The notes: a model not told the origin generated them from the sequence alone. A DNA stretch of 64,000 nucleotides from Notospermus geniculatus (GCA_002633025.1 NMRB01000997.1:177670-241669); one strand, 5' to 3'; counted from the first letter of the stretch, positions 34,904-46,990 are shown. Numbers and translations are program-made.

Positions 34904-36162
34904 TTGTGATAGAAGTATTGTTATTTTAGCACGATCGAAGTCATGTTTTAGCTCAGAGTTTAGTTATTAGTCATGACTTTTTTGTTGCGATTGGGTCATG
35001 CCATGCCCTGTAAATGTCCACATTTTTTGACAATTTGTTTTTAAGCAACAGTATCCCTGAATCTGTAAAGACATGTGCCATCCCTCCGTGATCATTGTGT
35101 TTTTTTATCATCAAATCCTCCCCAGACGACACTCTTTGAACGATAGTAAGAGTTCTTTCTGCTGATGCCATTTTGTTATTTTCTAGTTTCTTAGAAAGAA
35201 AAAATCATTGTTGATCTTTCTGATTCTCAGGCCTGCGGAAGTCATGTTGTTCAATGATGTGAAGTTGAATGACAGCGTATGGTTCAAAAGTTTCCCTGTC
35301 AAAAGCAAAATAAATATTTCAGGCCTTTGTGTTCCGTGATCATCCTGATATCATAGAAGTCAAAGGTCAACTCATAGTTTATTCTTCCTATAAATTGTAT
35401 CCTTGATGTCAGTTGGATTGGATTAGAAGGATTATGTAGGTATCCGAAGTCCATACTGATGCTGCTATTGAGATCGGCATTCCATATTGTTTGTTGGTGT
35501 GTGCTTGGAGGAATATACTGTCAGTATAATTCCTCCAAGGTGTGTGTCAGTGCGGTGGTTGGTTGTGTTGGCCTACATATAAATGTATGTAACATTGCCT
35601 TAATTTTACTAGGCCTAGAACATATTGTTTTCAAAGATGAGTGATCTATTTTTGATGATATCAAGTGTACGAATTTTCTTTTTGTTAAAGATGATAGAAA
35701 GCTCATTGACAAAACATTACAACTATGCACAGATTGCTTCAAATTAAGATCCATTTGTGCTGTTGTTGAATTCAATGTGAATTGTATTTAATGATTATTA
35801 TTATGTGTGTGACTAGTTACCTGTTATGTAAAATTACATACCGGTAGAACTTGCTACTTTGTAGCTTGCTTTTGTGTACATGTAGGCCAACATTGAACTT
35901 GTGGGGTTCACTCAAGTCAATGTCGCATCCTTTGTCCACGACCAACGCGTCGGAAACAAACAATGCGTCTGCCACTCGAAAATCACGTGAATGGACAGCC
36001 AGCGTAATGACCTGACTAGCCTGCAGGGGTCTGTGACGTCAGTCACATGCACTGTGTGTGAAATGACAACTCATGTAGGTGTCAGCTACCAGCTATTGAC
36101 CTGACACTACAAGGTGTTGGAATGTACCCCAGTTCTGGGGACAAACGGGGGAATTCAGTGGG

Positions 36163-36292
36163 TCTTACGGAAATGCGACATGTGTAAATGACATTACCAT
36201 GTGGGGTTTTTTGTGTACTTTACACAGTTTTTGTGTAAAATTTGCCCATTACCATGTGGTAATGTCATTTGCACGTGTCACATTTTCGTAAG
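36163..36292. repeat. Inverted-repeat element, cttacggaaatgcgaca ends
   Basis: The left end cttacggaaatgcgacatgt pairs with the right end acgtgtcacattttcgtaag; aatgacattaccatgtgg pairs with ccacatggtaatgtcatt. It is about 130 bp and ends against a G-run. Confidence 0.7.
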
Positions 36293-37038
36293 GGGGGGGG
36301 GCACCCTTCCTCCAGAAAAAACTAGCCCTGAAATGGCTCATGGTATTTTTATCCAAGTGCTATACAGTTCTTAAGAGTGATTACTCAGAGGCGGATCTTC
36401 GATTTCAGAAAAGAGGGGGCGCACTGTGCTAGAAACAATGAAATCTGTCGTGAATTTCAATGATTTGCTCCAAATTTCAGAATTTCACGGTCAGTTTTAC
36501 AGATTTGTTGGTCGAAAGGGGGGCGTGTGCTGGGTGTGCCCCTTGGATCTGTGCCTGTAGCTGTCACCTCGCAAGATGTGTCCTCAAAGTCAGTTTAACT
36601 GCTGTGATTGTGTCCTGTTGTGTTAGTCTAAGAAGTTATACATTAACGATTGATGTAAATGATTTTTTAGTGAATGAAAGATATTTAATATCCCTGCATT
36701 AATAAGTTGTTCAAACCCATTCTTGTTGGTTGTGAGGTTGAAAAGATCTAGAAGTTTTAGATCTTGAAATACCTAGGCCTACAGTCACTTTGCCTTCAGT
36801 CTTGACCGTAGGCCTCGATACCTCAAGATAAAGAGCTCAAGATCTGGTCCTGTGGTCAGGAGGAAGATCATGTATTCTATGACATCTAAAAACCATCACA
36901 ACCATCACTGTTACACTTTAGTGGGATACTATGTTAGTCATGTTACTACGTCATTGACCTCCATCGCCTGACTGTGAGTCGCTGCCTGACAGGTATTTTT
37001 CCATTGTATCAGTCATCAGTCAGTACTCAGTCAGTGAG

Positions 37039-37661
37039 CAGCTAGGACTTTAGGCCCGATCGGGCACAATCGCCAACTTGGGACATATCGCTCGATTGGG
37101 TCACAATTGCCAATAATTGTCACTGATTGCATGTCCCGATTGAGTCATATTGCCAGATCGAGTCACGACGAGTGGCGATAAAAATGATAAATATATTTTT
37201 CCGTTTGAGCATTAATCTACGCATTTGCGCATGTCCACATGTGCATTTTAATGAAGGTATAGACACATTGTTTTCAGGAAAATTAAACCCAGGTAATTTA
37301 CTATTTCACAGTTTTGGCAATTTTGCAAAGTATGGTAGATTATGGTATGGAAAGAGTGTATATTGACCTTAATTCACATAGTTTTCTGTTAATTTCATTT
37401 ATTTTGACCTGGTTTTATTTTCCTGAAAGCGATGTGTCTATACCTTCAATAAAATGCACATGTAGACATGCGCAAATGCGTAGATAAATGCTCAAACGGA
37501 AAAATATATTTATCATTTTTATCGCCACTCGTCGTGACTCGATCTGGCAATATGACTCAATCGGGACATGCAATAAGTGACAATTATTGGCAATTGTGAC
37601 CCAATCGAGCGATATGTCCCAAGTTGGCGATTGTGCCCGATCGGGCCTAAAGTCCTAGCTG
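37039..37661. mobile_element. 623-bp foldback element upstream of transporter C
   Basis: The two arms of roughly 290 bp are complementary almost throughout. The tips are cagctaggactttaggcccg and cgggcctaaagtcctagctg; inner words are gagtcacgacgagtggcgat and gcgcatttgc/gcaaatgcg. It is flanked by gtgag on both sides (37034-37038, 37662-37666), a likely 5-bp target duplication. The homologous region before B runs from cagtactcaatgagtgagta directly to ggataaggg without it. It has no protein-coding potential. Confidence 0.75.
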
Positions 37662-37723
37662 GTGAGTAGAAGTACGGTATGTGATAAAGGGAAAGGTTTA
37701 GTTGGTGATGTACAGATGTTACC

Positions 37724-40700
37724 ATGGAGAAACAAGAGGAGAGTACGGACACTTTGACTGACCCAGAAGAAAGGTCGGTTTCTTTTAAAATTAAATCACT
37801 TTCTAGCGCTGCTAAACCTTGCCTAGCCCAGGCCTATGTCATTTTCATACATAAACATACATTGTGTGATTGTCATAATCTGATAATCATCTAGCTGTAC
37901 TGTGTATATTATTGTAATGCCAATGAATTAACTGGTGCAGGCCTTTATGTTTATATTCCCTAATTTGGGCTATTTCTGTTTACAGTGGTATGGGGCCTTG
38001 GCCCCATCAGAGCGCCGAAGGCACGATGGGGGGAGTGCGAGGGGGGTGTCCCCCCTCTTTAGAAATTTTTTTTGGAAATAGAGGATAAAAGATGCCATTT
38101 CCAGGCATCTGAGATTCCCATTTAATGTAAAACAAGATTCAAATTTGGGTGCCCTTAATTTGGGCTCCGACGTTAAACGTCGTCAATTTGGGGGAATATA
38201 AAGGCCTGTGGTGATCAATACTAGCTGGGTCTACCTCTACCACCCCTATTATTCAGTGTGCTTAGACCACAATTAGGCCCGTATTCTAGAAGCTTCCTTA
38301 ACTCTGAGGTTTACCTTTAGCTATTGTTTGCAGGGCAGAATACAAAAGCTTAAAGTGGACCTTAGAGTTAAGGAGGCTTCTAGAATACGGGCCTTAGTCT
38401 TTCTTTGCTAGTTACAGTGGAACCTCTCTATTAAGGACACCTCTGGGACTTACAAATACCGCTGGTGTCCTTAATTGAGAGGTGTCCTGATTACAGAGGT
38501 CAAAATGAATGGAAATGACCAATTTGTGACAGAACTTTGGTGTCCTCAATAGAGAGGTGTCCTCCTGGCAGAGGTGTCCGCTAAGGGAGGTTCCACTGTA
38601 GTTGTCCAACGGAGTAGGCTTGAAGCGTGGTAGAGCATAAATAGCCTTGAAAAAGAAAGTCGTAAATCAGCAGCTTAGAATTTAATAGTAACCATGGAAA
38701 TGGCTCTCCCTCATCTCCTGGGGGAGGCAGCCAGATGGGGAGGGGAGGAGAGGGGGTTTGCAGCGGACTGAAGCATACTAGTACTGAAATAGACATAGGC
38801 CCCTACTGGTAATAGACAGGCCTGGACAGGGATAATGTACAATATGCGACAGACGTTAATTAATTTTATCATAAAATGAATAATAATGAGGCAATTTTAT
38901 CATATCAAATGGTGGCACTCTAGGGAGATACAATGTTATTAGGCCTACCTATGTAAATGAGTAAAATCTATTAGCTGATCTGAGTGCTGCTGTGAGTGAC
39001 AGTCGGGGGGGGGGGGGCACTGGTGCTTTCCAGACCATTTCATGATGCTATTGATTACGCTAAGCTTACGGTTGTAAATGTGACAAGAGAGGTGTCCGGG
39101 TGGTAGGCCTACGAAAACAGTCACTCTCCCCTGACATTACCTGTCATACAGGTGTGACAGGGTGGTACAAAACTAATGTATGTTTAATTATTTACAGGCA
39201 TGTTTTTGTCCCATACCCTCGCACTGGAATACGGAAGAAAATTGGAGATTTCAGCAATGTATTCAAGTCTTTTATTGGCTCAAATTATCTCGGTTTACCT
39301 TTTGGGTTCTATCAGAGTGGACTTGTGGTAAGTGCTGTCTATCTGGCTTGATGGCTCAGGCTGCTCATGTGTGTTGCGCATTTCAGACAGGTTCGATTGT
39401 TTTAGCGGGTTCAAATTGCTCAGAAAATTGTCAAAATTAATCAGAGATGTACGCGCTGTGGAGAAGATATGATATTTTGAAAATGTTTTGGGAGATTTTT
39501 CTCATCTTGTCATTGAAGAAAAAGTTGAAATTTTCTTGAAAATTGCAGGGGTGGATCCAAGATCTGGAAAAAGAGGGGGCGCTTTGTGCTAGGAACATTG
39601 AAATTTGCACCGAATTCCAAGATTTGGTTGATTTTACAGATTTGTTGGCTAAAAGGGAGGTACGCCCCCTCTGGATCCATGTCTGAACCGTCACTCTAAT
39701 TGGAAGACTGGATCGGAGGTATCCCATCCAGCATACCTACCACAGCAGGAATTCTCCAAAGAAATGTAAAACTCGCTTTTCTTCTTCTCTCCAGTTGGGC
39801 TGCATCATCTTATTCGTCGTGGTGATCATGACGGACCACTGCTGTCAGCTGATCGTCAAGTGCAAGAAGTATCTGGTGGACGAACTCTGTGAAAAATATG
39901 AGAGAGATACCTCTAAGCTCGACGATGGATCCTATCGGCAACGACTTGAACGCAATCTCCGCTATGCAGACATTGGCCGGTTGTGCTTTGGTCGACCCGG
40001 TGTGGCGATAGTTGACTTTTTCCTTGTGTTGACACAGACTGGATTTTGTATTGCTTATTTTATCTTCATCGGGAATACAGTTCACGCTATGTTCCCGTTG
40101 AAGGAGGTAACAGTCCCTCTGACCACTTCCTCAGTGCAAAATATCACAGCTCAAGCAGATTATTACCATTTTGACCATATTGGTCGTCCTGTTAAGGGTT
40201 ATGACAGTTTGGAAAGCTATTTGCTAAAAAATAATGCAAATCTTGATAATGTGGCATTGAAAGTGGGAGATGTCTCCTCCACTGCGGCAGTTTTCACTGA
40301 CTTTGCCGTTGATAACAGAACAACACTGGCACCAATGAATAGAACTGTCACTGATACTGCTTCCTATTTAACTTTGGGTACGGCATCGTATAATCAAAAT
40401 AGAACAGGTGGGGTGTCGACGTCATCACATAGAACTATAACTACAGGGAATAAGACGACAGCTACACCATGGACATCAACACCAGGGAATATGACTACCG
40501 CTACACCGTCGACCACACCATTCATCAACACAACGACTGTTCCACCAACAAACGAGAGTCTGATCCCAGCGAACAACACGTCTGATCATGTCTTCATCAG
40601 CTCAGCTCCTGATCTCAAATGGCTCGTCCTGGTACCTCTCCTCCCGTTCATTCTCTTCACCTACGTGCAGAACATTCGAAAGCTTGGATTGGTCAGCCTG

Positions 40701-43700
40701 ATGGCTAACGTGGCCATCTTCGTTGGTTACTTTGTCACTCTTATCTACATGTTGGTTGGTAAGTTTCGCCAACAGCTAGGAACAGGATAAAGACCGCTTG
40801 ACTCACAGCAATTGAAACTTTTGTAATGTTCAATGCTGTCATTTGAGATAAGTCATGATAGAATCTATAGTTTTGCATGAATTGAGAGTGCTGTAGAAGG
40901 ACAAGCAAGCACAATGAATATTTTCCCAGCTTTATACGAAATGCTTACATATTGCCTATACTTCAGATATCAAAATCGACCCGGGAATTGTGTACTTCAG
41001 ATGGGAGACAGCCCTCATCTTTTTCGGGCAATGTGTGGGTGCATTTGAGGGAATTGGTTTGGTAAGTAGAATGGACAAGTCAGTGCATGTATACATGTAT
41101 GCTGACATTTCTCGGCAGACCAGGCTTCTCTCTTGGAGCAGAGGACCTAAAACTTCAACCTAAAATCGGGCCTTGCAGACCAAGATGCAACTTTTCAGTT
41201 TGATGACTAGACATACATGTATTGGCTGATATGAATAAAGACTTACATGTATTGGCTGATATGAATAAAGACTATCAAATGCTTTACCTTCAGATTTGTA
41301 CAGCATCGCCTAGTGCATTTGTATAGCAAAATTCAAGTAAAAGCATTTACTAGTCTTTATTCATATGACCCAATGTGTAGATGGTTGGTTCTTCACTGAC
41401 TGGAGAAGATCATGGAATCATACTTCAGTTCAACATAGCTTTTCATTTCCTTGTTGTTTTGTTCCAGGTCATCCCGGTGGAGGCCAGCATGGAGGGCAAC
41501 CAGAAAAGATTCCCGAGATATCTCCACGGAGCTCTCTTCTCCGTCTCCTGTATACTGGCATCATTTGGTATCATCGGGTACCTACGCTTTGGAAGCCATG
41601 TCCAACAAGTTATCGTGAAGAACCTGCCTCCGTTCAGCGTCTTTTCTCTTTGTATCGATGCTTGCCTTATCATTGCTATTGGTTGCACCTACCCACTGAT
41701 GATTTTCCCTGTCGTTCAGATATTGGAACTGTATATTCTAAAAATAGGTGAGTTACTGGAAGCAGGTATGTTAAAGGGGCAATTGTGGAACAATCATTCT
41801 TAGTGTGGTGTCATTTCAGAACATGGTGGCCACTTTGCGACATAAGAGAATCTTCAAACATAACCATGCTGTATTATGTTCTATTGCATTAATCCCTCGT
41901 AGCCATATTAGTTCCACATGAGTAGTACCCGATCATACAAGTATAGTGTGTTCTCTCTAAAAAGGCCACCTTTTGACTGCTACTAGGCTGCCTTTAAATC
42001 AGACGTGTCATGATTACAAGGGTCTGACCGAATGGAAATTTCCGATTCAAGAAGTTAACTAGGTGACCTGGCCGAGGTATGGACTTAGGGAGGTCCACTG
42101 TACTTAATACTGTTGAGGTCAGAAACTTGAACGTGGTTGATATGAAAAGCTCAGTGGGTCACTGTGATGTCATAGGTTGCTTTAACTCATCAGACCCCAG
42201 GTTTGAGCAGACACTTTCTTCTGTTGAAATTTTCTAAAAGAGTTGGAAAAGAATTGGAAAGAATTTGAAGAAACATTCACAGATGGTTCAAGGGGACAAG
42301 CTTTCTTCAAATTTTTTCCAATCAACATCATAGGATATGAGAAAACTTTGACAGAAGATGTCGTCTGCTGGGCTCTGGGGCAGATGACTTTTAATCAGGA
42401 AAGAACAGCGTGATGGAAATGACGATGTTTAGGTTGTGTCATCGACATTCTTAATATCGGTCATGACCCTGTCTGGTGAACACACTGACCAGGGTTCAGG
42501 CCTGATGAGTAGGCCTACATTTATTAATCAGCCTAATTCCACAATCTAACTTCAGGCCCTTGTCAAATCATGTGATAAGGCAGAAGGTCATCGGTGTTAT
42601 TTTTAGCTCCAAAAGTAGGTCACTATGTCTGTGACTTTATTGTCCGATGGTCGAAACCTGATGGAGAAGAAACTGAAGAGTAGGCCCACTGCCGTGCATC
42701 CTTAGGTAATCAGTGGTTCCTAGCCTTCCCTCCCTTCGTCATCATACATTTTACATGGTGACAGAGGGAGCGAGCGCTAAGAACATTGATTACCGGTACC
42801 TCTAGATGACCACCTTGCACCACTTTCCTCCAGTTGACCGTTGCTGAAATAACAGGTCATTCCAAGTTCCTTGACAAAGTCGTGTCAATTATCGTCCTCA
42901 CTCTGAGTAGGAGTAAGGGACCGTCTCAAAAAGACCTTGAAGCCAAGGAAGTGTAATTTTTCACTAGGGGGGGGGAGGGGTGGCTAAGTTCATGGTCACC
43001 ATTTCACTTCTTGAAAACACTGACAGTACTGGGATTCGAACCCACGCCTCCACATAAGGTAATACCGCCAGCATTGACTGAAAGCATGCATTATGCGGGC
43101 TATTGAACCATCTTTTTTTGAAGATGGGGATTTAGCACAGTGGTGTGCATGCTTTCCCTAGATGCTGGCGGTGTTGCCTTAGGTGGAGGCATGGGTTCGA
43201 ATCCCGGTACTGTCGGTAGGCTACTGACCAACATAGCAAACCTATGATTTCTTTAAGCATATGATGTCCCTTGTAGTATGATCTAGTGGCATGAGCATCA
43301 GTAGTGTCGTCCTCCCTCTGACCTCTTTTCGTCCCTGTCTTCAATCCCGAGTAGGCTCTGTCCTTGACACGAGTCAACTTTCAGGTCACGTTCAAGATAA
43401 CACTCTCGATGATGATACGTCAGAACAAGAGTTGGACGACGATGACAGCGATGAGACTACTGCTTTAATTCAACAAAAGAATGAGGTATGAATGTATGTC
43501 CTGAATAGATGATATCACTCCAAAAGAGTGCTGATGGGGCAGCGTCATGACGTCCCGTACGTTATGTCATGATGTCTTGACGTGAGACGAAAAAAAATCA
43601 AATTGCTTCCCGACGTCATGATAGCCGAAACAACCAGATTTTTTTCGAGTCACGTCACGGCGTTCAGAAATGATGTGCAGGACGTCATGACTCTGCCCCG

Positions 43701-45278
43701 TCAGGTGCTGCACTCTTTTGGAGTGATATCGTCTATTAGGAGAGTGCTCTGCATTCAGAATAAAGGCACTGCTCCACGGGAGAGTTTGCTTATGTGAGTT
43801 GCTCTCAATGGGCAATAGGCCTACACTGTTGTTGGTCTCCTTACGACACACAGTGACACTGAGACCAATGGCACAAACGACTGTCCAGGCCTTGTGTTTT
43901 GAGGCGAGTGAAAAACTGCTCGCCTGAGAACAATAGAAAACTCTATTGTTCTCAGTTGAGCAGTTTTTCACTCGCCTCAAAACACAAGGCCTGCTGTCCA
44001 TAGTATTCAATGGTTGAATTGCTTATAGAGAGCCAACTTGTGCAGGAAAACTAACTTGGAGCAGTGCCTAATTAGTACAAATGTAGGCCTGCCAGTAAGT
44101 GAAGTATAAGTAAACTGGAGTTCCCTCTGAAAACTGGTACTGGTACCATTCATTCAGGGAAATGCCTCTTCGTCTGATGAGAATTAAACACCAGGATATA
44201 AAATATCCATGTTAAGTTCAGTAACACTCAAGAAAATATAAAATTTATCCATGTTAAGTCTAGTAACACTCAAGAAGACACCAGCTTGCTGTGCTCATTA
44301 TGACCTAGACACAATTTATGAGTTTAAATTTTCTTCCTCGCAATGTTTCTTTCAAACAGGTGCCTACGTGGAAGAGAAACATTCTGCGAACGCTTGTGGT
44401 GCTGGTCGTCGCTGGGTTGAGTGTCCTTTTAAGAAATGACTTTGCATACATCAGTGCTCTTGTAGGTAAGAACGGCTTCTACTCTTGGGACTTGGAAAGA
44501 TTAGACTTGCTGCCAAACAACCACAGAGAACAGAGTCACCTACATGAAATGGGAGACCGGCGTGCCCAAAGGAGGCGCTGGGGAAAAACACAGTTAGCAC
44601 AAAAGCGCATGCGCTGCGACGTTGAAAACGTCATTGACGTCGTGTATCGTTTCTGACGTTATGCGATGCGTCATTCAGAATCAATGACGTTGCTCTTCAA
44701 TCTGTTGTTTATGCTAAAATACTCAATTTTATCGAAATTGACTGTTGAAATTAAACATACATGTTCCCGCTTGAATTTTCACTTGAAAACATTCAGATAC
44801 ACTGAGTCAGCCCTATACTTGATGATAAATGTGTAAAAGTCGAAATTCAATGAACTACCTTAGGTATATTAGGGCTAGAAGTAGAGTGTAGTTTCAGAAT
44901 TAAATGGCAAATAACATTGGCTTGACTTTTGACGTCATAGTTTTAACTGAGTTGTTCGTCTGCGCCACTTCACGGATTAGTTCTGCTGGTTCCCCATTGT
45001 CACAGAATTTCTGTTGTTCTTTAGGCTACACACAAACTGAAATCTTGATATGTGGGATATGAAATACCAGCTTATTTCTGTTTCCAGGTGCCTGTGGTAG
45101 CACAGCTCTTGCCTACGTCCTTCCGTGCCTCTTCCACATCAAGTTACGAGGTCGGCAGCTCCATCCCCTCATCATCGTTAAAAACATCGTCGTCATCGTC
45201 ATTGGAATCATCGGCGGTGTGTGTGGCGTCGTCATCACGATTCAGGAGATAATAAAGGGCTTTGAAACTCGTGGATGA
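37724..45278 (+). CDS. SLC36-like amino acid transporter, copy C (8 exons, 638 aa)
   Basis: Exons 37724-37773, 39198-39327, 39795-40758, 40967-41061, 41468-41747, 43385-43485, 44360-44465, 45088-45278. Phases match A and B, but exon 1 encodes a different, shorter N-terminus (MEKQEESTDTLTDPEER). Most of the coding sequence is clearly diverged from A/B. The exception is about 40526-40655 in exon 3, which is nearly identical at DNA level. The Thr-rich glycosylatable loop is present with its own sequence. The acidic exon 6 differs but retains a dileucine-type signal ETTALI (530-535). The TM9-TM11 block is well conserved. The start ATG has a good context (ttaccATGG). Confidence 0.9.
38273..38396. 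repeat. Palindromic element, ggcccgtattctagaagc family, copy 2
   Basis: The ends aggcccgtattctagaagct and ggcttctagaatacgggcct pair, followed by ccttaactctgaggt / accttagagttaagg. It is in transporter C intron 1. Confidence 0.72.
38413..38600. repeat. Inverted-repeat element with ends acagtggaacctctct
   Basis: The left tip acagtggaacctctctatta and right tip taagggaggttccactgta pair. The interior repeats gagaggtgtcct several times. Partial right ends of the same family occur near 4295-4347 and 41990-42103. Confidence 0.65.
41236..41372. repeat. 130-bp palindromic MITE, ttgggtcatatgaataaag family, copy 1
   Basis: The right end agtctttattcatatgaccc is complementary to the terminus shared with the copies at 48033-48154 and 63725-63848. 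The interior words are aaatgcttttac, cagatttgtacagc and gcaaaattcaagtaaaagca. It is in transporter C intron 4. Confidence 0.7.
43020..43222. repeat. Two head-to-head tRNA-like SINE heads
   Basis: A B-box complement (gggattcgaaccc) at about 43031 and a forward B-box (gggttcgaatccc) at about 43193 bracket inverted copies of the same tRNA-like head, with cgccagcat / atgctggcg words. Neither half folds as an intact tRNA. The likely origin is inverted insertion of tRNA-derived SINEs. Confidence 0.55.
43508..43735. repeat. Inverted-repeat element, gatatcactccaaaagagtg ends
   Basis: The left end gatatcactccaaaagagtg pairs with cactcttttggagtgatatc. Inner words ggggcagcgtcatgacgtcc and ggacgtcatgactctgcccc also pair. 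It starts about 20 bp after exon 6 of transporter C. Confidence 0.75.
43763..44070. repeat. Inverted-repeat element with a 108-bp hairpin core
   Basis: The outer ends ggcactgctccacgggagag and aacttggagcagtgcc are weakly complementary. 43886-43993 is a near-perfect hairpin with tips caggccttgtgttttgaggc and gcctcaaaacacaaggcctg. A related element with a ctgttccacgagagttttct end lies at about 55025-55200. Confidence 0.65.
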
Positions 45279-46252
45279 GAGAACGTGGTGTTGTCCCTTC
45301 AGGGTGCTTGCTAGAGGAATCTCTACCATGGGAAATCTCTGTGAGCTTACATGTAGGAGAATATTTGCAATACAAGGTAACAGATGAACTTTTACTTTCG
45401 GGATATTTACCTCCATTCACAATACAAGCAGGAAGTGTGCATCATTTGGGAAGAGTGTCAATGTGATTGTGATTGTGTCCATTCTCCATGATGTGCAGGA
45501 AAGATTCAACTTGTTTTTTCTTTTAAAACAGTCTCACGACATAATGTAAAGAACTTGCAGTTATGAGTGTGCAACAGAACTGAGAGCCCATTCTATGCTC
45601 AGATATTCATCTTCGTACCAATCGTCACTTTATCTTTTCACGTATGAGACTTTTATGCCTGCTCATGCAGCAGGAGGCAGCTGTTTGTCATCACGGCGGA
45701 AGGTCTGCCTTTCATCTCTTGAGATGGGTTTGTTGATGTACTAGCGTACATAATGTATTATACATTAGAGTATACATTATACAGGATTTATTGTCCTCAA
45801 TGAGGACTTTTTCTTGAGTGCTAATTTTGCATGACTTCACTTAGGGAAGGGCCTTTATTCGATCATTTTTCTGCTCTCTGGAGTAGGTTTTATCTCAAAT
45901 GCTGACATCGTTATTCAAAGCGTCTTATGTCTGTTGTTTTAAATCCAGGGGGCCAGTTGCTCAAAACAGTACCGGTATTTTGTCACTAACATGACGTTAA
46001 GCCATCAGTTACAAGCAGCAAATTAAGCAGCCTGTCAAGGACATTGTCAGACACCAAACTGTGATTTGTCAGGTGCCACTAATTTAGTGCCTGTCATGTT
46101 GACAGGCACAAATTACAGGGTTTACTGCAATAATCCATTACAAGGCAGGCACTAAATCTGTGTTGGCAGACACCAAAATAAACTGGCCTGCCACTTTGTC
46201 AGGTGCCTTTCAAAACATTACTTTGCTGCTTGCAGTTAAGCCTATTTCACTT

Positions 46253-46512
46253 AAGGCCTGTCTACACCATCAACATTTCAAAAACATTTCAAAAACATCC
46301 AGCTGCAACATTTCCAAAACACTGTTGTTTTTGGTTTGTTGCACAGTGTGGACTGGACCTGCAACTTTTGCAAAACAATTTGAAAACATGTGTTGATAAT
46401 GTTGCAGAGTGTTGACCGATTCCAAAACAAAGCCACAACATTTCCAAAGCAGTTTTCAAAATGTTTTGTTGCTGAAATGTTTTGAAAATGTTGATGGTGT
46501 TGACAGGCCTTT
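46253..46512. repeat. Inverted-repeat element with aacatttcaaaa arms
   Basis: The ends aaggcctgtctacaccatca and tgatggtgttgacaggcctt pair. The arms repeat aacatttccaaaac and its complement. It is about 260 bp. Confidence 0.7.
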
Positions 46513-46815
46513 AGCACCAGGTTAGAGATCATCAAAATAGCACTGACTGTCTGTTGACTGTAGTTACATGATCAATCAGTGAATGAACTGATTGCTCGAA
46601 GGCATGGAAAGAATTTTACTGTTTTAGTTTGTTGAGGTTTTTCTATGGGTATTAAAAAAGCAAGATAAGTATCACAATGTGATATAGAGGTGAATTNNGG
46701 GGAATTCCCCCCCCCCCCCCACACACACATTCCAGATTAATTTGTTGGCATGTTGTTCGATATAATTGTGCAATTTGTTAGGATTACCGGCCTGCATATT
46801 GATTTTAAATGTTTT

Positions 46816-46914
46816 AGGGCCGTCGTCTAAAAGCTTCCTTAACTCAAAGGTTTACCTTTAACGATTGTTTGCAGGGCAGATGGAGTAAAAGAGGCTTCTA
46901 GAATACAGGCCATA
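46816..46914. repeat. Worn palindromic element, ggccgtcgtctaaaagc family, copy 3
   Basis: Shares cttccttaactcaaaggtttacc, in diverged form, and gaggcttctagaataca with the copy at 38273-38396. The right arm is shortened. Confidence 0.55.
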
Positions 46915-46990
46915 ATATTTACTATTGTATTTTATATCTACACATGACGCTTGAAAAGTTTTTGTTATGAAGAGTTAATCAAGATTGTAT

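Larger units (their letters stand above)
34100..37723. other. Spacer between transporters B and C
   Basis: 34100-34980 is the duplicated 3' flank. It is followed by AT-rich sequence without clear exons, a hairpin (35507-35541), an inverted repeat (36163-36292), the conserved C/B upstream block (36570-37038) and the 623-bp foldback. A minus-strand frame at 34971-35171 has a good start context but no recognised domain. Confidence 0.55.

Noticed and set aside
34971-35171. 66-aa minus-strand frame with good start context
   Set aside because: No recognisable domain, no matching exon in the duplicated A flank and no clear partner exon.
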